Part shown: positions 1 through 12,270 of the stretch, in pieces | Layout: the number at the start of each line of letters is the position of its first letter | Position numbering within the stretch: position 1 is the first letter of the stretch | Source of the DNA: Corallococcus terminator | Lineage (GTDB): Bacteria > Myxococcota > Myxococcia > Myxococcales > Myxococcaceae | DNA: 64,000 nt | Direction of reading: 5' to 3' | NCBI RefSeq assembly: GCF_003611635.1 | Contig: NZ_RAVZ01000008.1 | Location: 1-64,000, forward strand | Position numbers and translations under genes: made by a program | Notes under the pieces: generated by a model | The model's input: the letters and a program-made list of their open reading frames with translations, nothing else | Databases searched by the model: none | What the model was told of the DNA's origin: nothing

Positions 1-2377
1 CGCCGCCACCGCCGCCACCGCGGTCCCGGTCGCGTCCACGCCGGCCCTGGTCCTGCCGGCCGCCGCCTCCGCCACCGCCGAAGGCGTTCTCCGGGCGGCG
101 CTGCTGCATCGCCAGCTCGCCGTCACCGGAGCCCGGGGACGAGGCCACCTTGTGCTCGGGGCCCGTGGCCGACCGGCCGTAGATGTCGTACTGCTCGCGG
201 TGATAGTTCTGCTGCGCCTTGACCTGGATGGACTTGTTGTAGCGGTCCATCAGGTGCCGCAGCTCGTTGCGCTCCTCGCCCTGCAACAGCCGCGCGACCT
301 CCGCGTTGCAGTTGATGACGAGCGTGGAGTCCTTGTAGCCCGGCGCCTCGCGGCGGATCTCCCGGAAGATCTCGTACGCCACCGTGGTGGCCGTCTTCAC
401 GAAGCCCTTGCCGTCGCAGTAGGGGCAGTCCTCGTGCAGCACGCGGCCAATGGACTCGCGCACGCGCTTGCGCGTCATCTCCACCAGGCCCAGCTCGGAG
501 ATGCGCAGCACGTTCGTCTTGGCCTTGTCGCGGCCCAGCGCTTCCTGCAGCGACTTGAAGACCTTGTCGCGGTTCTGCGCCTTCTCCATGTCGATGAAGT
601 CGCAGATGATGATGCCGCCGATGTTGCGCAGCCGCAGTTGGTAGACGATCTCCTTGGCCGCCTCGACGTTGATCTTGGTGATCGTCTCCTCGAGGCTCTT
701 CTTACCGACGTAGCGGCCCGAGTTGACGTCGATGGCGGTGAGCGCCTCCGCCTGGTCGATGATCAGGTAGCCGCCGCTCTTCAGCCACACCTTGCGCTGG
801 GTGGCGCGCTGCAACTCCTGCTCGATGCCGTAGGCGTCGAAGACGGGCTCGTCCGTCTCGTGCAGCACCACGCGGTCGCGCAGCGCCGGGTCCTGCGCGG
901 TGACGAAGCCCTGGATGCGCTCGTACTCCTCCGGATCGTCGACGACGAGCTTCTCCACGTCGTGGGCGAACAGGTCGCGCGTGGCGCGCAGGATGAGGTC
1001 CAGGTCGGGGTGAAGCAGGCCCGGTCCGCCGCGCTTTTCGTTGCGGCGCACCACCTGGTTCCACACCTCGATGAGGAACCGGATGTCGCTCTCCAGCTTC
1101 TCCTGGGGAACGTTCTCCGCCACCGTGCGCACGATGAAGCCCGTGCCGGGCGGCCGCAGCCGGTCCACGATGTCGCGCAGCCGCCGGCGCTCCTTCTCGT
1201 TGGAGATGCGGCGGCTGATGCCCACGTGGTCCACCGTGGGCATGAACACCAGGTGACGGCCCGGGATGGAGATGTGCGAGGTGAGCCGCGCACCCTTGGT
1301 GCCGATGGGGTCCTTGGAAATCTGGACCACCACCTCCTGGCCGACCTTCAGCAGGTCCTCGATCTTGTCCGTCTTGCGCTGCTTGGGCTTCTCCTTGTCG
1401 TCGTCGCGCTTCTCGCGGCGGGGAGGGCCTTCCTGGCGGCGCTTGTCCTTCTCCTTCTCCTTGTCCTTCTCGCGGCCTTCCCGGGCGCGCGGCTCGCGGG
1501 CCTCGCGGGCCTCGCGCGGCGTGCGGCGCTCGCCGGAGACCTCACCCGGACGGGCGGACTCGGCGGGGGAGGGGATGAGGTCGCCCAGGGCCGCGGCGTG
1601 CGGCGGCGGCTCGGCGGCCTCGGGAGCCTCTTCACCGACCTGCGTCACGCTGCCCTCGGCGAGCGTGGCGACGGTGACGGTCTCCGCGGGCGTCTCCTGC
1701 ACCACCGCGGGGGCCGCCTCCAGGGGGAGGCCGGCGTCCGTCAGCGGCACCGCCACGGAGGCCGTGGACACCGAGACGTGCGTCTCCTCGATGATGAAGG
1801 CCTGGGGAAGCTCGGCCTCCGTCACCGGGGCCTGGGACGAAGCTTGGACCTCGGCGGCGGGCTCGGTGGTGGAGGGAGCAGGCGCGGACGCCGTCTCCAG
1901 CGCCACGGGGGCAGCCTCGTGGGGTGCCGGCTGCGCATGGACGTCCAGCGCCAGCGCGGTGTCGTGCGTCAGCGCCGGCTCCACGGGGGCCGCGGAGGCC
2001 TCCGTGCCGGCGGGAAGCGTGTGGGCGCCCTTGTCCGGCACCGTGACCGCGGCGGCCTCGAGGGTGTCGGCCTCGGATTCGGTGGGGACCTCCGGCGCGT
2101 CCTCGTGCTCTCCCTCGGTCAGCTCGAACTGGGCGCGGGCGAAGTCGGGGTCGTAGACGACGTCGCTGACATACAGGAAGGCGGCCTTCTCCAACCCGAT
2201 GTCGACAAAAGCCGCCTGCATGCCCGGGAGAACCCGGACGACACGGCCCTTGTAGATGTTTCCGACGACGCCCTTGTCCTTCTTACGCTCGAGGTAGAAC
2301 TCCGCGATATGGCCGCCCTCGACGAGCGCCACCCGGGTCTCCCGACCCGCGGCATTGATGACGAGCACACTGCTCAT
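1..2377 (-). CDS. rng: Ribonuclease E/G family endoribonuclease, C-terminus cut by window edge
   Basis: Single-strand-specific endoribonuclease of the RNase E/G family, acting in mRNA decay and rRNA processing. The ATG at 2377 has AGGA seven bases upstream. Visible parts: the first half of an S1 domain (to about residue 82), a long Ala/Glu/Pro then Lys/Arg-rich insertion (about 83-330), the second half of S1 (KVGQEVVVQISKD), the 5'-sensor/RNase H-like region, and the DNase I-like catalytic domain. The catalytic Asp residues are in TAIDVNSGR (about D550) and CDFIDM (about D593). Their 43-residue spacing equals that of E. coli D303/D346. The Zn-link motif CPYC follows at about 651-654. The frame runs into a Gly/Arg-rich tail and off the left edge, so at least 792 codons are present. 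RNase G and RNase E cannot be separated without the missing tail. Confidence 0.93.
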   Translation of the reverse strand, partial: MSSVLVINAAGRETRVALVEGGHIAEFYLERKKDKGVVGNIYKGRVVRVLPGMQAAFVDIGLEKAAFLYVSDVVYDPDFARAQFELTEGEHEDAPEVPTESEADTLEAAAVTVPDKGAHTLPAGTEASAAPVEPALTHDTALALDVHAQPAPHEAAPVALETASAPAPSTTEPAAEVQASSQAPVTEAELPQAFIIEETHVSVSTASVAVPLTDAGLPLEAAPAVVQETPAETVTVATLAEGSVTQVGEEAPEAAEPPPHAAALGDLIPSPAESARPGEVSGERRTPREAREAREPRAREGREKDKEKEKDKRRQEGPPRREKRDDDKEKPKQRKTDKIEDLLKVGQEVVVQISKDPIGTKGARLTSHISIPGRHLVFMPTVDHVGISRRISNEKERRRLRDIVDRLRPPGTGFIVRTVAENVPQEKLESDIRFLIEVWNQVVRRNEKRGGPGLLHPDLDLILRATRDLFAHDVEKLVVDDPEEYERIQGFVTAQDPALRDRVVLHETDEPVFDAYGIEQELQRATQRKVWLKSGGYLIIDQAEALTAIDVNSGRYVGKKSLEETITKINVEAAKEIVYQLRLRNIGGIIICDFIDMEKAQNRDKVFKSLQEALGRDKAKTNVLRISELGLVEMTRKRVRESIGRVLHEDCPYCDGKGFVKTATTVAYEIFREIRREAPGYKDSTLVINCNAEVARLLQGEERNELRHLMDRYNKSIQVKAQQNYHREQYDIYGRSATGPEHKVASSPGSGDGELAMQQRRPENAFGGGGGGGRQDQGRRGRDRDRGGGGGG

Positions 2378-2969
2378 GGATGAATCCTGGAAGCGCGCGC
2401 GGTAGGGGGGACCTCACCGGACGGGGGGCGGCAAGACGCCACACCTCCGAGCACGCTGCGAGGGGAGCGGCGGTTGGTGGCCCTTCGACGTGTGGACGCC
2501 CACCGGAATCACCGGAGGGAGAACGCATCGTCTGGGTGAGGGCCGAGGACATCACCGCCTGCTCCTCCGAGTTCATATCGCCCCGCATTGCGACCGGCAC
2601 CGTGCCGGGCGGGGCTGCTTCTCTTCAAGCGCTCGAGGTCTCCACCACGCCCGTGCCGTCCGCCCCCTCTTCCACACCCGGTCGGTGCCCATCGTGGGCC
2701 ACCTTGGGGGGGTGTCTGGGGGCCCCGGAGCAGCAGGGACATCCGGAGGAGACCGGAAGCGCAACCCGTCGAAATTCCAGCCTGGGCCTGATGTCCCGCC
2801 AACGCGGGGCGTCACACAACCACCCAGAAACACGGAGAGTTTTCCACGCCCCTCCAGGTGTGTAAAGGCAAGAAGCGCCGTTCATCCACTGTCGGGCAGA
2901 AGGCCCCGGGGCCCGCCCCCAGGGCATCCAGGCCGGAACAGGGCCGACCCAGGGGCTTCAATGGGGGCC
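2378..2969. other. 592-bp gene-free interval upstream of the RNase E/G gene
   Basis: No open frame here has convincing codon bias or a recognisable protein in any of six frames. The interval lies between the DUF3052 stop and the RNase E/G start, both on the minus strand. A 12-bp GC palindrome at 2902-2913 could form a hairpin just beyond the DUF3052 stop but has no T-run. The rest probably holds the RNase E/G promoter and a long 5' leader; I see no clear -35/-10 pair. Confidence 0.5.
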
Positions 2970-3416
2970 TCAGGCCTGGGCGGGGGCCTGCTTGCGGCCC
3001 TCGGGCTTGTCCAGCTTCCCGCGCGGCCGGCGCACCAGCCGCAGGGCGGTCCAGGTCTCGTCGATGACGCAGATCTTGTTGTCGACAAGCCCGATGTCGA
3101 GCGCCGCGTGCCGCACGAAGTCCTCGGACAGGCGCGTCTTCGGCCCCTCGGCGGTGGCCCAGCACACCCAGATGCCGCCGTTGAGGGTGGTGGCGCGCGA
3201 CAGCGCGGGCAGCCGCTGCACCAGCTCCGTGGCGTCGCCGGTGAAGAAGAGGATGACGTCCAGCCCCGTCGTGGCGGTGACGAGGAACTCCACCCCCTCT
3301 GGCAGCGGGTTGAGCTTCTGCACGAAGCCCCGGGGCGGGTTGATGATGGAAACCTTGGTGCCGGCCCGGATGCCCAGCATGGGTGCCAGGGACGCGAAGG
3401 CGTAGGGCGTCGTCAT
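2970..3416 (-). CDS. DUF3052 family protein
   Basis: 148-residue soluble protein recognisable as DUF3052. It has the N-terminal GIRAGTKV-type segment, a central DVILFF strand, an LPAL...GGIWVCW segment, and the conserved [19 protein letters not shown] block near residues 112-130. The biochemical function is unknown; the family fold resembles a small Rossmann-like domain. The chosen ATG at 3416 overlaps the acylphosphatase stop in an ATGA arrangement. Longer in-frame upstream starts would lie inside acyP and read as out-of-frame acyP sequence. The Lys/Arg-rich tail is likely disordered. It is the last gene of ligA-acyP-DUF3052. Confidence 0.85.
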   Translation of the reverse strand: MTTPYAFASLAPMLGIRAGTKVSIINPPRGFVQKLNPLPEGVEFLVTATTGLDVILFFTGDATELVQRLPALSRATTLNGGIWVCWATAEGPKTRLSEDFVRHAALDIGLVDNKICVIDETWTALRLVRRPRGKLDKPEGRKQAPAQA

Positions 3417-3700
3417 GAGGTGCGCTCCACCGTGAAGGTGCGGAACTCGCCAGTGGCTCCGCCGTCGGTGCGCGCCACGTGCGTGACGCGCGCCATGCGG
3501 GGGCCCTGGTGGCACCAGCTTATGAAGTCTTCCAGCGCAGCGGGCTCGCCTTCCACCGTGGCCTCCACGGAGCCGTCGCTCCGGTTGCGCACCCAGCCGT
3601 TCAGGCCCAGCCGCAGCGCTTCGGCGCGGGAGCTCTCCCGGTAGGAGACTCCCTGGACCGTGCCCTGGATGCGCAGGGTCACCCGGCGCTGCGTGCTCAT
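3413..3700 (-). CDS. acyP: Acylphosphatase
   Basis: 95-residue acylphosphatase (EC 3.6.1.7) hydrolysing the carboxyl-phosphate bond of acylphosphates. The signature is complete: [13 protein letters not shown] supplies the phosphate-binding loop and catalytic Arg, and [17 protein letters not shown] supplies the catalytic Asn and core strands. Length is normal for the family. It begins 10 nt after the ligA stop and its TGA overlaps the ATG of the DUF3052 gene, so the three genes are probably co-transcribed and the last two translationally coupled. Confidence 0.93.
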   Translation of the reverse strand: MSTQRRVTLRIQGTVQGVSYRESSRAEALRLGLNGWVRNRSDGSVEATVEGEPAALEDFISWCHQGPRMARVTHVARTDGGATGEFRTFTVERTS

Positions 3701-3710
3701 GCCTTGGGCC

Positions 3711-6371
<2,661 letters not shown>

Positions 6372-7979
6372 ATGGCCAAAGCCCGTTCCCCCCGAGAGAA
6401 GGTAGTCCAGCCCGCGTTCGTCGCCGCGGAGGAGAAGCCCCGCCGCAAGCGCGCGGCGGCGAAGGAGGCGGAGAAGCCCGCGCCCCGCGCGCGCCGTACC
6501 CCGGCCCGCAGGGAAGAGCCGCCCGCCGAGGAGGTTCCCGAGGTGGTGGTCGAAGCGCCCCGCCCGGTGCTCACGCCCATCTCCCGTCCCGTGCGCGACG
6601 ATGAGCTCCAGGAGATCCGCGCCGAGGAGCCCGAGGACACGGCCTCCGCGACGCCCGCGCCGCAGGAGTCCGCCGAGTCCCCCGCCATCACGGAAGTCGA
6701 CCGCGACGGCGCCCCGATGCAGGTCATCAAGCTCAATGACCTGAAGCGGATGAAGATCGTCGAACTGTCGAAGATGGCCCAGGACGTGGGCATCGACGGC
6801 TACCAGGGCCTGAAGAAGCAGGACCTCATCTTCGCGCTGCTGGGTGGCATCGCCGACAAGCGCTTTGAAGTCCACGCGGAAGGCGTGCTGGAGCTCCTGA
6901 GCGACGGCTTCGGCTTCCTGCGCAGCGCGGACAGCGACTACCAGCCGTCCCCGGACGACATCTACGTGTCGCCGTCGCAGGTGCGCCGCTTCACGCTGCG
7001 CCCTGGCGACACCGTGACGGGTCCCATCCGCCAGCCCCGCGAGGGCGAGCGCTTCTTCGCGCTGCAGAAGGTGGACACGGTCAACTTCGCGGACCCCACG
7101 TCCGAGGCTGCGCGCGAGCGCATCCTGTTCGACAACCTCACGCCGCTGTATCCGACGCGCAAGCTCAAGCTGGAGCACGAGTCGTCGGAGATGACCACGC
7201 GCATCATCGACATGTTCTGTCCCATCGGTCTGGGCCAGCGCTGTCTCATCGTCGCGCCCCCGAAGGCGGGCAAGACGGTGCTGCTGCAGAACATCGCGCA
7301 CGCCATCAGCCGCAACCACCCGGACGTCTACCTCATCGTGCTGCTGGTGGATGAGCGCCCGGAAGAAGTCACCGACATGGAGCGCAGCGTGCGCGGCGAG
7401 GTGGTCTCCTCCACCTTCGACGAGCCCGCCACGCGCCACGTGCAGGTGGCGGAGATGGTCATCGACAAGGCCAAGCGCCTGGTCGAACAGAAGTACGACG
7501 TGTGCATCCTGCTGGACTCCATCACCCGTCTGGCGCGCGCCTACAACACGGTGGTGCCGGCGTCCGGGAAGATCCTCTCCGGCGGCGTGGACGCCAACGC
7601 GCTCCACAAGCCCAAGCGCTTCTTCGGCGCCGCGCGCAACATCGAGGAGGGCGGCAGCCTCACCATCATCGGCACGGCCCTCATCGACACGGGCAGCCGC
7701 ATGGACGAGGTGATTTTCGAGGAGTTCAAGGGCACGGGTAACTCCGAAATCGTCCTGGATCGGAAGTTGATGGAGAAGCGCATCTTCCCAACGCTCGACA
7801 TCAACAAATCCGGCACCCGCAAAGAGGAACTCCTCTTGTCTCAATCGGACCTGGTGCGCATTACGGCGTTGCGCCAGGTGCTCCACCCCTTCACCCCCAT
7901 CGACGCGATGGAGTTCGTGCTCAAGCACATGCGTCCGACGGCGGCGAACGCGGAGTTCCTGGGCTCGATGAACCGGTAA
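6372..7979 (+). CDS. rho: Transcription termination factor Rho
   Basis: 535-residue Rho, the hexameric RNA-dependent ATPase/helicase that terminates transcription. A ~120-residue N-terminal extension rich in Lys/Arg then Glu/Pro precedes the Rho N-terminal domain ([17 protein letters not shown]). Next come the cold-shock-like RNA-binding domain (DGFGFLRS...DDIYVSPSQ) and the ATPase core with P-loop APPKAGKT near residue 300. Walker B/catalytic segments ([11 protein letters not shown]) and the R-loop region follow. It is longer than E. coli Rho (419 aa) because of the extension. The start MAKARS at 6372 was chosen because upstream codons lose G/C bias; no strong ribosome-binding site is seen. 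Confidence 0.96.
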   Translation: MAKARSPREKVVQPAFVAAEEKPRRKRAAAKEAEKPAPRARRTPARREEPPAEEVPEVVVEAPRPVLTPISRPVRDDELQEIRAEEPEDTASATPAPQESAESPAITEVDRDGAPMQVIKLNDLKRMKIVELSKMAQDVGIDGYQGLKKQDLIFALLGGIADKRFEVHAEGVLELLSDGFGFLRSADSDYQPSPDDIYVSPSQVRRFTLRPGDTVTGPIRQPREGERFFALQKVDTVNFADPTSEAARERILFDNLTPLYPTRKLKLEHESSEMTTRIIDMFCPIGLGQRCLIVAPPKAGKTVLLQNIAHAISRNHPDVYLIVLLVDERPEEVTDMERSVRGEVVSSTFDEPATRHVQVAEMVIDKAKRLVEQKYDVCILLDSITRLARAYNTVVPASGKILSGGVDANALHKPKRFFGAARNIEEGGSLTIIGTALIDTGSRMDEVIFEEFKGTGNSEIVLDRKLMEKRIFPTLDINKSGTRKEELLLSQSDLVRITALRQVLHPFTPIDAMEFVLKHMRPTAANAEFLGSMNR

Positions 7980-7999
7980 CCCCGGCCTGGGAGCCCCAC

Positions 8000-8320
8000 A
8001 TGCGTCGTCCCCACGTCCTTCGTTTCCTTGCCCGCGCCATCGCGGGCGTCACCCTGGGCTTGATGGCGGGGTGTGACCTGGGCGTGGAAGACCTGCCGCT
8101 GGACGATGCGCCCCCGGTGCTCTCCAGCCAGGTCTGCTACGACGACACGGATTGCGTGGCGAGCGCGTGCTGTGGCGAAGGCAACGCCGTCACCCACCGC
8201 ACGGAAGGGCCCAACTGCGCCGGCGTGCGGTGCGACGGGACGTGTCCCCCGGGCAGCATCGACTGTGGCCGCTGCATCCCGGTGTGCCGCAACGCGCGCT
8301 GCGCCGGCGCCTGCCAGTAA
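8000..8320 (+). CDS. Small Cys-rich lipoprotein
   Basis: 106-residue predicted lipoprotein of unknown function. An Arg-rich n-region, a hydrophobic segment and lipobox LMAGC place the lipidated Cys at residue 25, followed by Asp. The mature part contains 12 further Cys residues in pairs such as CYDDTDC, CC, CGRC and CRNARC. This suggests a compact disulfide-bonded exported domain. It begins 20 nt after the rho stop on the same strand, with GGGAG upstream of the ATG. It could be co-transcribed with rho, though a functional link is not evident. It converges with the hybrid kinase gene. Confidence 0.8.
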   Translation: MRRPHVLRFLARAIAGVTLGLMAGCDLGVEDLPLDDAPPVLSSQVCYDDTDCVASACCGEGNAVTHRTEGPNCAGVRCDGTCPPGSIDCGRCIPVCRNARCAGACQ

Positions 8321-8348
8321 GAGCAGGCACCGCGCGCGGTCCGCGGGC

Positions 8349-10955
8349 CTACCCGGTGATGGCCTTGGTCACCGGGGCCTGTGCCTCCTTCAACGGCAGC
8401 GTCACATGGAACGTGGTGCCGCCGCCCGGCGTGTCCTCCACGTCGATGCGGCCCTGGTGCGCTTCCACCACCTGCCGTGACACCCAGAGGCCCAGGCCCA
8501 GGCCGCCGTAGTGGTGCGTGGACACCGCGCGTTCGAAGCGCTCGAAGATGCGCTCGCGGTCCTCCAGCTTGATGCCGATGCCGTGGTCCACGACGCTCAG
8601 GCGCACCACCTCGCCGTCCGGTCGCAGCGTCACCTCCACCGGCTTGCCCCGGCCGAACTTCAGCGCATTGGCCACCAGGTTGTGCACCACCTGGGTGATG
8701 CGGGACGGGTCGAAGGGGCCCATCACCGGCCCGTTCACGGAGACGGTGAGCAGCGTGCCTTCGCGGCGCGCCTCTTCCTCCGCGAAGCGCGTCACCTCCA
8801 CCAGCAGGTCCGCCAGGTCCACGTCCGAACGGGTGAGCTTCAGCCGGCCGCTGGTGATCTGCGACACGTCCATCAGCACGTCCACCAGCAGCGCCAGCCT
8901 GCGGATGAAGGCGCGCGCCTGCTTCAGCCGCTCCAGGGCCTTGGTCGGCGCGTCCCGGCCCAGGCTGCGCTCCACCAGCTCCAGGTGGAGCTGGAAGGCG
9001 GCCAGCGGCGTGCGCAGTTCATGCGCCGCCACGGAGAGGAAGTCATCCCGGGCGCGCAGCGCTTCGGCCAGCCCTTCGGCGCGGGCGCGTTCGTCGGCCA
9101 TCTCCCGGCGCATGCGCGCGAGCCTCAGGTTGGAGGCGATGCGCGCGAGCAACTCCCCTGCGGAGAAGGGCTTCACCAGGTAGTCGTCCGCCCCGGAGGC
9201 CAGGCCCTGCACGGTGGCCTGCTCGCCGGCCTTCGCGGACAGGAGCAGGATGGGCAGCTCTCGCGTGTGCGGCGCCGCGCGCAGGGCCCTGAGCAGGCCC
9301 ACGCCATCCAGGCGCGGCATCATCACGTCCGACAGCACCAGGTCCGGCGGTCGGGCCAGCGCGAACTCCAGCGCCTTCTCTCCGTCCGTCACCGTCTCCA
9401 CGTCGTAGTCGGTGGAGAGCACGCGTTGGATGTAGTCGCGCATGTCCCGGTTGTCGTCCACCAGCAGGATGCGCGCGCGGGGCATGGACTGCACGGCGTG
9501 GATGCCCTGGGACGGCGTCGGGATGCGGTTCGACTGCGTGTGCTCACGCGGCTTGGAGACGTTCCACAGCAGCGCTTCCTGGACGTAGGCGGACGTGGCC
9601 TCGCGCGCCGCCGAGCGGGGACGGGCCGTGGTGCGGATCCGCTCCGGGGGCAGGTGCGCGTGGCCCAGGGGCAGCTCCACGGTGAAGGTGGCGCCCTGGC
9701 CCTCCGTGCTGCGCACCGCCACCGTGCCGCCGTGGAGCCGGGCGAACTCCTGCACCAGCGCGAGCCCGATGCCGGTCCCTTCGTGCGTGCGCGACGCGGT
9801 GCCCGGCACTCGGTGGAAGCGCTCGAAGAGACGGGGCAGCTCCTGCGCGGGGATGCCGGCGCCGGTGTCCTCCACCTCCAGCACCACCTTCCGGCCGTGC
9901 TCGCGCAGGCGCAGGGTGACGCCGCCCTGGAGCGTGAACTTGAACGCGTTGGAGACCAGGTTGAGGACGATCTGCTCCCACAGGTCCGGCGCCACGTACA
10001 CGGGTTCGGACAGCGGGGGACAGTCCACCGTGAGCAGCAAGCCCGTGCGCTCCATGGCGGAGCGGAAGCTGCTCGCCGCGTCCGCCGTCAGTGCCGCCAG
10101 GTCCGAGGGCACGAAGCGCTCTTCCTTGGGGCCGGCCTCCAGGCGCGACAAGTCCAACAGCGCGTTCACCAGCTTGAGCAGGCGGCCCGCGTTGCGGTGC
10201 ACGCGCTCCAGCTCCCTGCGGGCTTCGTCCGGCAGTGTCCCCGAACGGCCGGCGAGCAGGTCCTCGGTGGGGCCCAGCATCAGCGTCAGCGGCGTGCGGA
10301 ACTCATGGCTGACGTTGGCGAAGAACTCCGACTTGAGCCGGTCCAGCTCACCCAACTGCTCGTTCGCGGTGCGCAGTTGCTGGTTGGCTTCTTGGATCTG
10401 CTGCGCGCGCCGGAAGATCTCCTCTTCCATCTCACCCGCGCGGGCCTGGAGCGCCACGTGCTGGCGGTTCTGTTCGGCGTCCTGGTTCTTCAGGTGGATG
10501 AAGTCCGTCACGTCCTCGACGCGGTGGATGAGGTAGCTCAGCTTCCCGTCCGCGCCGAACACGGGCGAATTCAGCGGGCTCCAGTAGCGCACGTCGAACC
10601 CGTCGCCCACGGAGCCAGAGCGCGGGATGTCGTACTTCTGGACCGCCATCGCGTCCGGAGCGCCCGTCTTGACCACGCGTTCCAGGGACGCGCGCAGGTT
10701 GCTCACGCCGCTGGCCGTCGGGTCCTCGGGGTTGTCCGGGAAGACGTCGAAGATGTGGCGGCCGAGGATGGCTTCGCGCCGCGTCTGGGTGGCGCGCAGG
10801 TACGCGTCCGTCACCGCGACGATGTGGAGCCCGGGCGTCAGCACCAGGTACGGATTGGGCGAGGCTTCGAACAGGCTCCGGAAGTCCGGGGTGTCGGGGG
10901 GGCTCGGGGGCATCACGCGGTCCTCAAAGGCGGAGGAGTGCGTGGAAGTAGTCAC
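8349..10955 (-). CDS. Hybrid sensor kinase with two histidine-kinase cores (PAS-HK-REC-HK)
   Basis: 868-residue soluble hybrid kinase with no transmembrane segment. Order: PAS domain (about 25-150), coiled coil (about 155-205), first HisKA with phospho-His motif SHEFRTPL, first HATPase (N box NLVSNAFKF; G boxes DTGAGIP and GTGIGLAL), receiver domain (about 492-610; ILLVDDN, LVLSDVMMPRLDG, K in YLVKPF), second HisKA with AAHELRTPL (about 645), and second HATPase (NLVANALKF, DHGIGI, GLGLGLW). Both cores keep their catalytic motifs. A receiver between two kinases suggests an internal phosphorelay or cross-control. The partner is unknown, and no response regulator is adjacent. The gene is 97 bp upstream of the AI-2E gene on the same strand. 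Confidence 0.92.
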   Translation of the reverse strand: MTTSTHSSAFEDRVMPPSPPDTPDFRSLFEASPNPYLVLTPGLHIVAVTDAYLRATQTRREAILGRHIFDVFPDNPEDPTASGVSNLRASLERVVKTGAPDAMAVQKYDIPRSGSVGDGFDVRYWSPLNSPVFGADGKLSYLIHRVEDVTDFIHLKNQDAEQNRQHVALQARAGEMEEEIFRRAQQIQEANQQLRTANEQLGELDRLKSEFFANVSHEFRTPLTLMLGPTEDLLAGRSGTLPDEARRELERVHRNAGRLLKLVNALLDLSRLEAGPKEERFVPSDLAALTADAASSFRSAMERTGLLLTVDCPPLSEPVYVAPDLWEQIVLNLVSNAFKFTLQGGVTLRLREHGRKVVLEVEDTGAGIPAQELPRLFERFHRVPGTASRTHEGTGIGLALVQEFARLHGGTVAVRSTEGQGATFTVELPLGHAHLPPERIRTTARPRSAAREATSAYVQEALLWNVSKPREHTQSNRIPTPSQGIHAVQSMPRARILLVDDNRDMRDYIQRVLSTDYDVETVTDGEKALEFALARPPDLVLSDVMMPRLDGVGLLRALRAAPHTRELPILLLSAKAGEQATVQGLASGADDYLVKPFSAGELLARIASNLRLARMRREMADERARAEGLAEALRARDDFLSVAAHELRTPLAAFQLHLELVERSLGRDAPTKALERLKQARAFIRRLALLVDVLMDVSQITSGRLKLTRSDVDLADLLVEVTRFAEEEARREGTLLTVSVNGPVMGPFDPSRITQVVHNLVANALKFGRGKPVEVTLRPDGEVVRLSVVDHGIGIKLEDRERIFERFERAVSTHHYGGLGLGLWVSRQVVEAHQGRIDVEDTPGGGTTFHVTLPLKEAQAPVTKAITG

Positions 10956-11052
10956 TCGACCCTGGGATGACCAGGGGCATGTGCGCGGACCCGCAGGGGG
11001 TTTTCACCGGAGGACGCTTGGTGGCCCGACCCCACCCGGCCAGTGAAACGGA

Positions 11053-12270
11053 TCAGGCCGCCGGAGCGGCGTCCGGGGAGGCGACGGCCTGCTGGACCGC
11101 GGGCGTCACCAGCGGCGGGGGCTGGGCCTTGACGCGCGCGTAGTCGAAGCAGGCCACGAGGATGGAGGCCACCGGCACGGCGAAGAGGGCGCCCCACAGG
11201 CCGAAGAGCTTCTCGCCCGCGATGAGGGAGAAGGCCACCACCACCGGGTGGATGCGCGCGGCCTCGCCCATGATCTTCGGGTTGAGGAAGTACGCCTCCA
11301 GCGCGTGGATGCCGACGATCCACAGGAGGAGCGCGAACGCCTTCTGCACGCCGTCCGCCAGCGCGATGAGGACGATGGGCACCGAGCTGATGATGGTGCC
11401 GAAGATGGGGATGAGGCTGAAGAGCGTGGCGATGGTGGCCAGCAGGAAGGCGAACTTCACGCCGAACAGCAGCAGGCCCACCAGCGTGAGGCCCCCGTTG
11501 ACGAGGCAGATGGTGACCTGCCCGCGCACCACGCCGGACAGCGAGCGGTCGATGTTCGCCACCAGCGTCTTCGCGTCGGGGAGGAACTCCGCGGGCACGA
11601 GCGTGCCGAAGTAGCGGCGGATGGCCTGCGCGTCGATGGAGAAGAACGCGGCGACCATCAGGATGAAGAACAGCATGAACACGCCGGCCAGCACCTCGGT
11701 GACGATGCGGCGCGACACGTTGACGATGTCCGACATGTTCTCGCGCACGAGCGTCGTGCCCCGGGACACCGCGTCGGTGAGCATCTGCTCCAGGTCCAAC
11801 GCGAGGCTGAAGCCCGTGGACGTGCCCGCCGCCGCGCCCTCCATGGCCCGGTCCGACAGGGCCACGGGGATGCCGTACACGTTGAGCCACGTCTCCGCGC
11901 GCTGCGCGAGCGACTGCACGTGCTCCGGCGTGAGCGCGCTGGCGAAGCTGGCCATCTCCCGGCTGATGCGCACCACCTCGCGGTACAACTGCGGCACCAG
12001 CGCGATGAAGAACAGGTACACCGCGAGGAAGAAGCCCGAATAGATGAGCAGGATGGCCACCCAGCGCGGCACGGAGCGGCCGCCCAGGTTCCACCGGGTG
12101 ATGCGCCCCACCAGCGGCTGCACCAGGTACGCGATGAGCGCCGCGCCCGCGAAGGGCATCACCACCGAGCGCAGCGTGAAGAGCATCAACGCGATGGCCA
12201 CCCACAGCCCCGCGAGGAGCATCAGGCGCTTGCGGCGATCTTCGGGGGAGGTGTCCACGGGCTGCGACAT
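11053..12270 (-). CDS. AI-2E family (PerM/TqsA-type) membrane transporter
   Basis: 405-residue polytopic membrane protein of the AI-2E transporter superfamily. It has two N-terminal helices after a basic Arg/Lys patch, a large soluble middle region (about 60-150), and a helical block including FFSIDAQAIRRYFGTLVP and FSLIPIFGTIISSVPIV with the family's conserved PxxG-like motif near residues 250-265. The IHALEAYFLNPKIMG segment typical of PerM/YdiK-type members follows. The substrate is not predictable; the name does not show autoinducer export. Start MSQPVDTSPED at 12270 is preferred over the upstream ATG because the extra residues look non-coding. Confidence 0.88.
   Translation of the reverse strand: MSQPVDTSPEDRRKRLMLLAGLWVAIALMLFTLRSVVMPFAGAALIAYLVQPLVGRITRWNLGGRSVPRWVAILLIYSGFFLAVYLFFIALVPQLYREVVRISREMASFASALTPEHVQSLAQRAETWLNVYGIPVALSDRAMEGAAAGTSTGFSLALDLEQMLTDAVSRGTTLVRENMSDIVNVSRRIVTEVLAGVFMLFFILMVAAFFSIDAQAIRRYFGTLVPAEFLPDAKTLVANIDRSLSGVVRGQVTICLVNGGLTLVGLLLFGVKFAFLLATIATLFSLIPIFGTIISSVPIVLIALADGVQKAFALLLWIVGIHALEAYFLNPKIMGEAARIHPVVVAFSLIAGEKLFGLWGALFAVPVASILVACFDYARVKAQPPPLVTPAVQQAVASPDAAPAA

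Noticed and set aside
152-2383. 743-codon plus-strand frame
   Set aside because: Antisense to the RNase E/G gene, Arg/His/Leu-rich with no family. It is a typical shadow in high-GC DNA.
2490-3644. 384-codon plus-strand frame across the RNase E/G leader
   Set aside because: Opposes DUF3052 and acylphosphatase and has no recognisable domain.
8511-10970. 819-codon plus-strand frame
   Set aside because: Shadow of the hybrid kinase; low-complexity His/Arg/Gln composition.
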